Assembly: GCA_027311945.1 (NCBI GenBank)
Contig: DAICXZ010000030.1
Span: 248,001-312,000 of the forward strand
DNA from: Erythrobacter sp.
Lineage (GTDB): Bacteria > Pseudomonadota > Alphaproteobacteria > Sphingomonadales > Sphingomonadaceae
Reading direction: 5' to 3'
Length of the DNA: 64,000 nucleotides
Below, piece by piece: positions 36,161 to 43,680 of this stretch (its first letter is position 1; each line of letters starts with the position of its first letter). The notes under the pieces are model-generated. The model was given only the letters and a program-made list of their open reading frames with translations. It was not told the DNA's origin and did not search any database. Both the position numbers and the translations under genes were made by a program.

Positions 36161-36243
36161 CCCCTCCCCTTGGGGAGGGGCTGAGGGTGGGGGCTCGACG
36201 CTGGCGTGGAACCCCCATCCCAACCCTTCCCACAGGGGAAGGG
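36161..36243. repeat. GC-rich multi-hairpin intergenic element
   Basis: Between the converging dehydratase and FAD-oxidoreductase genes are three successive inverted pairs. They are CCCCTCCCC-TT-GGGGAGGGG (36161-36180), an imperfect GGGTGGGGG/CCCCCATCC pair (36185-36220) and CCCTTCCC/GGGAAGGG (36224-36243). It can act as a bidirectional terminator and resembles dispersed intergenic repeats of sphingomonad genomes. Confidence 0.6.
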
Positions 36244-36261
36244 CTTTATGAGTCGATGCGA

Positions 36262-37752
36262 TCAGGCGACGGTAGCCGCCTCGTTGCGGGTTTCTTTCAC
36301 CGCCGCATCGTCGTGCAGGTGCGCGCCCTGATCGCGCAGCGTGCGGCGGATTTCGTCAACGTCCACGGCGCGCGGCTCAATCCCCGCATTCGCCGCGAGT
36401 GCCGCGCCGACTCCGGCGGCATGGCCGGTCAGCCAGCACTGCGGAATCTCGCGCATGAAGCCGTGGCTGTTGGCGTCGCAGCTGATGTGCCGCCCGCCCA
36501 CCAGCAAACCATCGAGCACGCGCGGCACGAGGCTGCCATAGGGCACCGACACCACCGGGAACTTGGGGCTGATCGACGGCGACACGCCGACCTCGTCGGC
36601 CACGGGCCTGCCCTTGGGCCAATCGGCGCGTTCGATGCGGCCCAGGCCGCCAAGCCTGCGCGTGTGGCGCACACCCAGCTGGCTCGCGCTTTGCAGCGAG
36701 TAAACGTTCTCGAAGCCGGGGGCATGCTTGCGGAAGAACTGGCAGTGCCCCTCCATCAGCCGGTGGCTGCGGATTTCCACCTCGGTCATATCGTCGACAT
36801 CGAGCGCGCTGAGGCCAGACTGTCTCGGGCCGAGGAACAGCGCGATGTCGGGCCGCCAGCTGACATAGGGCGTCTGGAAAAAGCCCAGTTCCTCGCGGCC
36901 CCGGTTCATCAGTTCGGTCAGTTGCTCGGGATAGAGCACCTTCCAGTTGATCCAGCGGTCCATATTGACCCCGCCGAGCACCCAGCCGGTGTTCATGGAG
37001 TGGTGGACGTCGCCTTCCTCGATATCGGTATCGAATTCGGCCCCGGCGCGGGCGAACATGTCGCCATCGCCGGTGGTGTCGACCACCACCTTGGCCTTGA
37101 TTGCCTGCCGTCCCGCCTTGCTCTCGAAGATCACGCCGCGCGCGGCCCCGTCCTCGATGATCGGGCGCGCGGCCCAGGCGTGGAACACAATCCGCACGCC
37201 AGCTTCGAGCAGCATTTCCTGCGCGTTCAGTTTCATCCGTTCGGGGTCGAGCGTGGGGGCCCATTGCACGATGCCGTGAAAGGCGGTTGTGCGCTGGCTC
37301 CAATAGGCGACCTTGGCTTCCTCGCGCGCGCCCCAATCCTCCATCGGCGGACCGGCGACGCCTTCTTTCGGCATGCGGTCGATAAATTCGCGGGCGAAGC
37401 CCTGAATGACGTGGTTGCCGCTCCAGTCGGTCATGCGGTCGATCCACATGACGAGGCCACCGGTGGAAAGGCCGCCAAGGCAGTTGTAGCGTTCGACCAG
37501 CGTCACATCGGCCCCGGCCTTGGCCGCAGCCCATGCCGCCGCGCAGCCCGCGGGCCCGCCGCCAACCACCACCACGTCTGCCTGGTGATAGACGTCGATG
37601 TCGCGCGCCTCTTCGCGAATCGTGCCGCCGCGCGTCGACGGGGGCAGGTTGCGCTCCTGCGAGCGAAACACATCCGACCCGAGGAAGCGGTCTTCGGAAT
37701 GTCCTTCAACCTTCTGCAATTCGGGAATTTTTGGTGATTCTGGTTTGGTCAC
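36262..37752 (-). CDS. FAD-dependent oxidoreductase (FAD_oxidored family)
   Basis: The N-terminal dinucleotide-binding motif is DVVVVGGGPAGCAAAWAAAKAGADVTLVER-like, with GxGxxG followed by NCLGGLSTGG, typical of the FAD-dependent dehydrogenase family PF12831. The C-terminal motif LLVGGRHISCDANSHG closes the FAD fold. It is soluble, about 496 residues from the GTG at 37752. That GTG is preferred because GGAAGAGG lies upstream. ATG codons at 37836 and 37782 extend the frame but lack ribosome-binding sites, and the first would be at the predicted transcript start. It likely oxidises a cluster intermediate; the substrate is not evident. Confidence 0.88.
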   Translation of the reverse strand: MTKPESPKIPELQKVEGHSEDRFLGSDVFRSQERNLPPSTRGGTIREEARDIDVYHQADVVVVGGGPAGCAAAWAAAKAGADVTLVERYNCLGGLSTGGLVMWIDRMTDWSGNHVIQGFAREFIDRMPKEGVAGPPMEDWGAREEAKVAYWSQRTTAFHGIVQWAPTLDPERMKLNAQEMLLEAGVRIVFHAWAARPIIEDGAARGVIFESKAGRQAIKAKVVVDTTGDGDMFARAGAEFDTDIEEGDVHHSMNTGWVLGGVNMDRWINWKVLYPEQLTELMNRGREELGFFQTPYVSWRPDIALFLGPRQSGLSALDVDDMTEVEIRSHRLMEGHCQFFRKHAPGFENVYSLQSASQLGVRHTRRLGGLGRIERADWPKGRPVADEVGVSPSISPKFPVVSVPYGSLVPRVLDGLLVGGRHISCDANSHGFMREIPQCWLTGHAAGVGAALAANAGIEPRAVDVDEIRRTLRDQGAHLHDDAAVKETRNEAATVA

Positions 37753-37841
37753 GATTCGTCTTGCCTCTTCCTGTCGCCCCATTTGGCTGGAGCTGATCTG
37801 ACCACTCGCCCTGATTGGCGGATGGAATGATTGCATTGCTT

Positions 37842-37871
37842 ACTATTGGTACTTGCACGAGAATGTATCAA
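37842..37871 (-). promoter_or_regulatory. Predicted promoter of the FAD oxidoreductase
   Basis: On the minus strand TTGATA (37871-37866) is an apparent -35 and AATAGT (37847-37842) an apparent -10, 18 bp apart. The -35 lies inside the candidate MarR site at 37863-37878, so a bound repressor would block it. Confidence 0.4.
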
Positions 37872-37878
37872 CCTACAT
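37863..37878. promoter_or_regulatory. Candidate MarR operator, site 2
   Basis: ATGTATCAACCTACAT has perfect 5-bp arms (ATGTA/TACAT) and lies between the divergent FAD oxidoreductase and TBDR genes. It is related to the site at 34445-34460. Confidence 0.5.
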
Positions 37879-37962
37879 AATATCTTCGCTTCTGACCAGC
37901 CGGTCGGAACCATCGAGAACATGGCCCACCGGTTTCGGGAGAGGCCAGCTAGGGAGAGTGAT

Positions 37963-40900
37963 ATGAAAAACGCGCAATTTGCGCGGCGTGCGGCGCTTGC
38001 CTGCTCGTCTGCGATGCTTATTTGCCTGAGCGCGAATGTCCACGCCCAGGACAGTGTTGGAACCACGGCTAGCGCGAGCAGCGACGAGATCGTCGTCACC
38101 GGTTCGCGCATCGCCCGCCGTGATTACGATTCTGAAAGTCCGATCGTCACCGTCGGCTCAGATCTGCTGGAGAACACCTCGGCCGTCTCGCTTGATCAGA
38201 GCCTCAACAAGCTGCCGCAGTTCTCTGGCGGCGCGAACCAGATCACCAGCGCTGATGACGGCCAGACCACGCCCACGAGCAGCCCCGGCATCGCTACCGT
38301 CAACCTGCGCGGCCTCGGATCCAACCGCACGCTGGTGCTGCTGAACGGGCGGCGCACGCAGCCCGCCAATGCCAGTCTCGTGGTCGACCTCAACACGATC
38401 CCCACCGCCGCCTTGCAGGGCGTGGAGATCATCTCCGGCGGTGCCGCCTCGACTTATGGTGCCGATGCCGTGGCAGGCGTGGTCAACTTCCAGCTCAAGC
38501 GCAATTTCAGCGGGGTGGAGATCGACACCCAGTTTGGCCAGTCGTTCCGCAGCGATGCCGAGCAGTACAAGGTTTCGGCGCTGATCGGCTCGGACTTTGC
38601 CGATTCGCGCGGCAACGCCATGATCGGCCTGACCTATCAGAAGCGCGAAGGCGTCCATTTGCGCGATCGGCCCTTCTATGAGGCGGCCTTTACCGATCCC
38701 AACACTCCGGGCCGGAACACCTGGCCGAATTTCGGCGGCTTCAACGGCAGTTCCACGCAAGCGGCCTACGATTCGGTGTTCGTCCCCAAGGGCTATTTGC
38801 CCGGTGACGTGCCAGCAGGCACCCAGCTGTTCTTCAACACTGCGCCGACGGTCGACGGGGCGAGCCTGTTCGCGGTCGCTCCCGGTGCGGTGTCGGGTGA
38901 TGCTGCCCCCGGCTATACCGGCGCGCTCTATCCCGAGAACAAGCTGCTGGCCGACGGCACCTTGTCCCCCAACTCCTTCCCCGGCCTGCTTTCGAGCCCG
39001 ATGGAACGCTATTCGCTGTTTGCGACGGCCTATTACGAGGTCAGCCCGGCGCTGGAATTCTACGTGCAGGGCAATTTCGACCAGAACGAGGTGATGACCG
39101 AATTCATCGGCTACACCCCGGCATTCAACCAGTGGTCGGTGAATATTCCGCGGGACGGCAGCCATTCGATCCCCGACGAACTGGCGACGATCCTCGATGC
39201 GCGCGCCAATCCGGCCGCGCCGTGGACCCTATACAAGCAGCTCGACTATGCCGGTCCGCGTCAGGTCACGACCAACACCTATACATACGAGGTGCTGGTG
39301 GGCGCACGCGGGGATCTGCCGGTCAGCGACTGGACCTACGATGTCTTCGCCTCGCACGGGCGGACGAGCTCGGATGTCGACTATGCCGGGTTCGTCGATC
39401 TGGCTCGCTATCAGGATCTGATCGCGCGCCCGAATTACGGGGCAGGGGCCGAGTTCAACAATGGCCGCACCGGCCTGCTTGCCACATGTACCAGCGGGCT
39501 TAACCCGTTCCTCAACACCGGTGTCTCGCAGGACTGCCTGGATATCATCGCGCCGCAGTACAATTCGGAAACCGAACTGACCCAGGATCAGGTCGAGCTG
39601 AACATTCAGGGCGCGCTGTTCGAACTGCCTGCTGGCGATCTGCGCTTTGCCATTGGCGGCGCCTATCGCGAGAACGATTTTAGCTACAATCCCGATCCCA
39701 ACTTCTCGACTTCGAACACCACCTCGCTGACGATCGGCCTGTTCGATGTGTCACCCACCACGGGTTCGACCAACGTGAAGGAAATCTACGGCGAGGTGCT
39801 GATCCCGGTCCTGACGGACAAGCCGTTCTTCGAGGATCTGAGCCTTAACGCGGGCATCCGCTATTCGGACTACAACACCTCGGGCGGGGTCACGACCTGG
39901 AAGCTGACCGGCGACTGGCGGGTGACCTCGTGGCTGCAACTGCGCGGCGGCTACCAGCGGGCGAACCGCGCGCCGAACGTGGCCGAGCTGTTCCAGCCCG
40001 CTGTGTTCCAGACCGTCGCATGGCCCGATCACGATCCGTGCTCGAAGTTCACCCGCGCCGACTATGGCAACGTGCCGGGCAACCCCAACCGGCAGCAGGT
40101 GCTCGACCTGTGTTCAGCGATGGCCGGCGGTTTCCCCGTCACTGAGGATTTCGTCGGCAACGTGCCGACCTATTTCCCGCTTGGGCGCGATCTGCAACGC
40201 GGCAACCGCGACCTGACCTCGGAGAAGGCCTCCACCTGGACTATCGGCGGGGTGATCTCCTCGCCCAGTGCCAGCCCGCTGCTGCGCGATCTGAGCCTGT
40301 CTGTGGACTACTACAACATCACCATCGACGGCGCGATTGCCCCTGCTTCGACGCAGGTGGTCTATCAGGAGTGTTTCAACGCGCTGGGCAACAACCCGAC
40401 CTACGATCCGAACAATGAGTTCTGCCAGCGCATCAACCGTTCGAGCGTCGACGGGCGTTGGATTTCGACCGTGGCCTCGTTCGAGAACCTTGGCATGCTG
40501 GCGACCTCGGGCTTCGACGTTCAGCTGGATTGGGCGGTCGATGCACCGGGGCTGGGTGGTGACAGCGGGGCGGTCTTTGCCAATGTGCTATTCAACTACC
40601 TCAGCGAATATCTGGTGCAGAACAATCCGGGCGGCCCGGTGTTCGACTATTCGGACACGGTCGGCGCGGAAATCGGCATTCCACCTTACGGGCCGCAGTT
40701 CCGCTGGAAGCTCAACACCACCGTGGGCTACGACTTCGGGCCGGGCATGATTAGTCTCAACTGGCGGCACCTGCCCTCGGCCCGGCATTTTGTGAAGGCG
40801 ACCTCGCCCAATGCCCAGCAGGACGATATCCGCGCCTACGACATATTCGATCTGGCCGCGCGTTATCAGGTCAACGAGCTGTTGCAACTGCGCGGTGGCA

Positions 40901-41040
40901 TCGAAAATCTGTTCGACCGCGATCCCAACATCTATGGCCGGATACCCGGCGTCACTGATGCCGTGGGCGAGCCCGAGCCGGGTGGTGCCTTCGATGTGCT
41001 TGGTCGCCGGTTCTATATCGGTGCGAAGGTTTCGTTCTGA
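37963..41040 (+). CDS. TonB-dependent receptor of the catabolic island
   Basis: The 1025-residue receptor has a signal peptide (ANVHAQDS), TonB-box-like EIVVTGSRIARRDYDSESP and a plug with NLRGLGSNRTLVLLNGRR and GVEIISGGAASTYGADAVAG. The barrel ends FYIGAKVSF. This SRIARRD type is abundant in sphingomonads and Caulobacter and is usually linked to organic-substrate uptake rather than iron. AGGGAG at 37951 supports the ATG at 37963. Divergent from the FAD oxidoreductase with a shared operator-like site, it should import the cluster substrate across the outer membrane. Confidence 0.93.
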   Translation: MKNAQFARRAALACSSAMLICLSANVHAQDSVGTTASASSDEIVVTGSRIARRDYDSESPIVTVGSDLLENTSAVSLDQSLNKLPQFSGGANQITSADDGQTTPTSSPGIATVNLRGLGSNRTLVLLNGRRTQPANASLVVDLNTIPTAALQGVEIISGGAASTYGADAVAGVVNFQLKRNFSGVEIDTQFGQSFRSDAEQYKVSALIGSDFADSRGNAMIGLTYQKREGVHLRDRPFYEAAFTDPNTPGRNTWPNFGGFNGSSTQAAYDSVFVPKGYLPGDVPAGTQLFFNTAPTVDGASLFAVAPGAVSGDAAPGYTGALYPENKLLADGTLSPNSFPGLLSSPMERYSLFATAYYEVSPALEFYVQGNFDQNEVMTEFIGYTPAFNQWSVNIPRDGSHSIPDELATILDARANPAAPWTLYKQLDYAGPRQVTTNTYTYEVLVGARGDLPVSDWTYDVFASHGRTSSDVDYAGFVDLARYQDLIARPNYGAGAEFNNGRTGLLATCTSGLNPFLNTGVSQDCLDIIAPQYNSETELTQDQVELNIQGALFELPAGDLRFAIGGAYRENDFSYNPDPNFSTSNTTSLTIGLFDVSPTTGSTNVKEIYGEVLIPVLTDKPFFEDLSLNAGIRYSDYNTSGGVTTWKLTGDWRVTSWLQLRGGYQRANRAPNVAELFQPAVFQTVAWPDHDPCSKFTRADYGNVPGNPNRQQVLDLCSAMAGGFPVTEDFVGNVPTYFPLGRDLQRGNRDLTSEKASTWTIGGVISSPSASPLLRDLSLSVDYYNITIDGAIAPASTQVVYQECFNALGNNPTYDPNNEFCQRINRSSVDGRWISTVASFENLGMLATSGFDVQLDWAVDAPGLGGDSGAVFANVLFNYLSEYLVQNNPGGPVFDYSDTVGAEIGIPPYGPQFRWKLNTTVGYDFGPGMISLNWRHLPSARHFVKATSPNAQQDDIRAYDIFDLAARYQVNELLQLRGGIENLFDRDPNIYGRIPGVTDAVGEPEPGGAFDVLGRRFYIGAKVSF

Positions 41041-41048
41041 TGCTGGTG

Positions 41049-41078
41049 GGAGGGGCAGGGCACTCGGCTTGCCCCTCC
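41049..41078 (+). terminator. GC-rich intercistronic stem-loop after TBDR
   Basis: GGAGGGGCA (41049-41057) and TGCCCCTCC (41070-41078) pair exactly with a 12-nt loop, between the TBDR stop and the next ribosome-binding site. No T-run is present. Confidence 0.55.
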
Positions 41079-41101
41079 GAGCCAAACGGGAGAAGAATGT
41101 G

Positions 41102-41623
41102 ATGAAGGGTATCGCTGTGATGGCGGGGGCGATCTGCTTGCTGGCGGCTCCTGCTGCCATGGCCCAGCAAGAGCGAGACTGGGGCGGAATCGAACGCTGC
41201 GCCGCTATCGATGAGGCGGGCGAGCGTTATTCCTGCCTTGACCGCGAGCTGGCCGCGCTCGGGCTGCTTGGGCGGGCACCCGTCAGGTCGGGTGCTCCAG
41301 CTTCGGTCGCGCCACCGGTGCAGTCGGCTGACCAGTCTCCACCAATGGCGGCGACCGACGATACGATTGTCTACGAGGAGAGCGAACCGCGCGACCCGGT
41401 AATGTCAGATATGACCAGCAGCGTAGCCACTGCCCGGCTCGACCGCAGGCGCGGGCTGGAAATCGAAGCTGCCAACGGCACGCGTTGGCGTTCCACCTCT
41501 TCGGTGTCATTGCGCCGCGCGCCGCGTGCAGGCGCGCCCTTCGCGGCCGAGCAAGGCGCGCTGGGCAGCTACACCTGCCGCATCGAAAGCAGTACCTATT
41601 TCAAATGTGAACGCCTGTCGTGA
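41102..41623 (+). CDS. Small secreted protein, function unknown
   Basis: The 173-residue product has a clear signal peptide (LAAPAAMAQQ, cleavage near residue 22). The mature start has the pattern C-A-A-I-D-E-A-G-E-R-Y-S-C-L-D, resembling the C-x-x-I-x-x-x-x-x-R-x-x-C-(Y/L)-D motif of several small periplasmic proteins. Two more cysteines lie in the C-terminal YTCRIESSTYFKCERLS. The middle is Pro/Ser-rich and low complexity. GGGAGAAG supports the ATG. Placed between the TBDR and the dioxygenase, it may act with the receptor, but no function can be assigned. Confidence 0.75.
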   Translation: MKGIAVMAGAICLLAAPAAMAQQERDWGGIERCAAIDEAGERYSCLDRELAALGLLGRAPVRSGAPASVAPPVQSADQSPPMAATDDTIVYEESEPRDPVMSDMTSSVATARLDRRRGLEIEAANGTRWRSTSSVSLRRAPRAGAPFAAEQGALGSYTCRIESSTYFKCERLS

Positions 41624-41655
41624 GCGGCAGGGCGCAGCAGAGAGGATAACGAAAC

Positions 41656-42567
41656 ATGATTGAGGCCAAACCCCTTTCCCCACATTTCGGGGCCGAGATC
41701 GTCGGCGTCGACATCAGCAAGCCGCTTGATCCCGCGACAATCAAGGAGATCGTGGCGATGCAGGATAAGTGGGGCGTCACCGTCTGCCGCGACACCGGCC
41801 TCGATGACGAGGGGCAGATCCGGTTCGCCGGGTACTTCGGCTATCTCGAAAGCCTGCCTCCGCGCGATGGCCGTCCGCGCCAGTTCCTGTTCAATGCGGG
41901 CAACCTCGACAAGGACGGCGAGATCAACCGCGCCCCCAGCGCGCTGACCTACCGCAAGGGCGACATGATCTTCCACACCGACAGCTCGTTCATGGACCTG
42001 CGCACCAGCTATTCGATGCTGCGCGCGGTGGAAGTTCCACCCAGCGGCGGGCCGACGTGCTTCGTCGATGCGCGGACCGCCTATGACGACCTGCCCGAAG
42101 ACGTGAAGGCTAAGATCGCCGATCTCGAATGCGAGCACTCCTTGTGGTGGTCGCGCAAGCAGGGCGGGGCCGAGATTACCCGCGAGATGATCGAGGAACG
42201 CCACCGCCCCGTGCACAAGCTGGTCCACACCCACGCCGGCTCGGGCCGCAAGATGGTCTACGCCGGGGCGCATTGCTACCGTGTGGTCGGCTGGGGCTGG
42301 GAGGAGAGCCGCGAGCTGATCGACTATCTCAATGCCCATGCGACGCAGGACCAATATATCATCTCGGTCGACTACGCCGTGGGCGACATGGTGATATGGG
42401 ACAACCTTGCCTGCCTGCACCGCGGCGGCGGGTTCAACTGGGACGAGCGCCGCGACATGCGCCGTGCGACAGTGCGCGAGGCGGCCGGGCCTGAGCAGCC
42501 CGACGACCCGTTCGGTGAGCTGTTCAGCAATGCCCCGCCGATGGCGCGGCTCGACAAGATCAACTGA
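41656..42567 (+). CDS. TauD/TfdA family Fe(II)/2-oxoglutarate dioxygenase
   Basis: The 303-residue enzyme has the facial triad His107-x-Asp109 (IFHTDSSF) and His255 (CLHRGGG), and an Arg near 269-270 (RRDMRRATV) for 2-oxoglutarate binding. The family hydroxylates a C-H bond next to a heteroatom, giving cleavage of substrates such as taurine, alkyl sulfates or 2,4-D. The sequence (DISKPLD, SYSMLRAVEVPPSGGPT) leans toward the TfdA branch. It follows the TBDR and small secreted gene in one orientation. Its substrate is likely what the TBDR imports, but this is inference. Confidence 0.93.
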   Translation: MIEAKPLSPHFGAEIVGVDISKPLDPATIKEIVAMQDKWGVTVCRDTGLDDEGQIRFAGYFGYLESLPPRDGRPRQFLFNAGNLDKDGEINRAPSALTYRKGDMIFHTDSSFMDLRTSYSMLRAVEVPPSGGPTCFVDARTAYDDLPEDVKAKIADLECEHSLWWSRKQGGAEITREMIEERHRPVHKLVHTHAGSGRKMVYAGAHCYRVVGWGWEESRELIDYLNAHATQDQYIISVDYAVGDMVIWDNLACLHRGGGFNWDERRDMRRATVREAAGPEQPDDPFGELFSNAPPMARLDKIN

Positions 42568-42583
42568 TCGGCAAGCTGGGGGC

Positions 42584-43534
42584 TCAGGCTGGCGGTGTCA
42601 TCGTCACGATATTGGCGATCAGCCGGTCGAGCTGCGCACGCAGGCGTTCAAGGTGGATCGGGCGTAGGCCTTCGATCATGCGATCGTTGCGCTGCTCGGA
42701 ATCGGCTTCCATCAGCCGGTAGACGCGCCGGCCCTTGGCGGTCAGGTCCAGCAGGCGCGGTGTACCCGAACCATCCTCGCTGCGAACGATCAGGCCCGAC
42801 TGCTCAAGCGCGTTCAGGGTCCGGCTGAGCTGCCCCTTGTCCACACCGATGTGCTGGACGAGGCCCGCAAAGGGAATGGCGGGCCGATCGGCCATGTTCA
42901 CCAGCACCCGCCACTCGAACTGCGAAACGCCCGCCAGCCGCTTGAAGGCGGCCGTGGCCGTGCGCAGGACGGTGTTGGCCAGATTGTACAGCAGCGGATG
43001 GACGCGGGTCGCAAACTCGGTCTGCGCGGCAGGGAGTTCGGACGGCTCGCCCTCCGCCCGCGCCAGTGCCAGTTCCTCGGTGAGCAGGGCGCTGGCCCGC
43101 GATTGCAGGTGAATGAGCATGGCCACCAGCTCGATGATCTCGCCCGCTTCCAGCCCGCGCAGCAGGCGCGCCTCGCGCTGTTCGGCGATGGCGAACAGCT
43201 GCTTGCCCAGCTTCTCGCCCTCGGGCGTAAGGGTATAGGGATCGCGCTGGCGCCGCGTGTTGACCAGCCCGTCCTTGCGCAGCGAGGTCAGCCCGCGGCT
43301 GACCTGCGCCATGTCGCTACCCAGCGTGTAGGCGAGCTCGAACACGCGGCCTTCGCCGTTGCGATAGAGCGCGAACAGGATGCGCCGGGTGAAGGCGTTG
43401 TCGGGTTCCAGCCCGGCAAAATCGGCGCGCGCGCTCTGGTCGAGCAGCCGCCGCAGGACGAGGATGCGCGGCGAAACCAGGTCGTTCTGGATTCCAGCCA
43501 GCAGCGCATGGTCGCCATGTTGCTCGCCAGCCAT
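42584..43534 (-). CDS. Tandem MarR-type regulator (two winged-helix domains in one chain)
   Basis: This is a 316-residue protein where a normal MarR has about 150. Domain 1 (about 45-115) reads RRILFALYRNGEGRVFELAYTLGSDMAQVSRGLTSLRKDGLV with wing PYTLTPEGEKL. Domain 2 (about 200-275) reads WRVLVNMADRPAIPFAGLVQHIGVDKGQLSRTLNALEQSGLI with wing PRLLDLTAKGRR. Helices rich in Leu/Glu between them should form the dimer-like core. It converges on the dioxygenase gene (stops 17 bp apart) and is upstream-adjacent to the TBDR at 43681-46641. A single-chain pseudo-dimer MarR is unusual. Its DNA target is unknown. Confidence 0.85.
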   Translation of the reverse strand: MAGEQHGDHALLAGIQNDLVSPRILVLRRLLDQSARADFAGLEPDNAFTRRILFALYRNGEGRVFELAYTLGSDMAQVSRGLTSLRKDGLVNTRRQRDPYTLTPEGEKLGKQLFAIAEQREARLLRGLEAGEIIELVAMLIHLQSRASALLTEELALARAEGEPSELPAAQTEFATRVHPLLYNLANTVLRTATAAFKRLAGVSQFEWRVLVNMADRPAIPFAGLVQHIGVDKGQLSRTLNALEQSGLIVRSEDGSGTPRLLDLTAKGRRVYRLMEADSEQRNDRMIEGLRPIHLERLRAQLDRLIANIVTMTPPA

Positions 43535-43614
43535 CCGTTTGTTCCTCCCTTATTGCCCCTTGGGTCTTGCGCAGCTGCGATATTCGCAAATGCCGGAGGG
43601 AGCAAATCGCCAAA

Positions 43615-43654
43615 CCGACGCCGGCAGTCCTCTTTCGAGCACTGCCGGCGTCGG
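43615..43654. terminator. Perfect 14-bp stem-loop downstream of TBDR (minus strand)
   Basis: CCGACGCCGGCAGT (43615-43628) and ACTGCCGGCGTCGG (43641-43654) pair exactly with a 12-nt loop, 26 bp beyond the minus-strand TBDR stop. It should end or attenuate transcription before the tandem-MarR gene. Confidence 0.65.
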
Positions 43655-43680
43655 GCACCGGGGAGGGCGGTGCAATCCGC

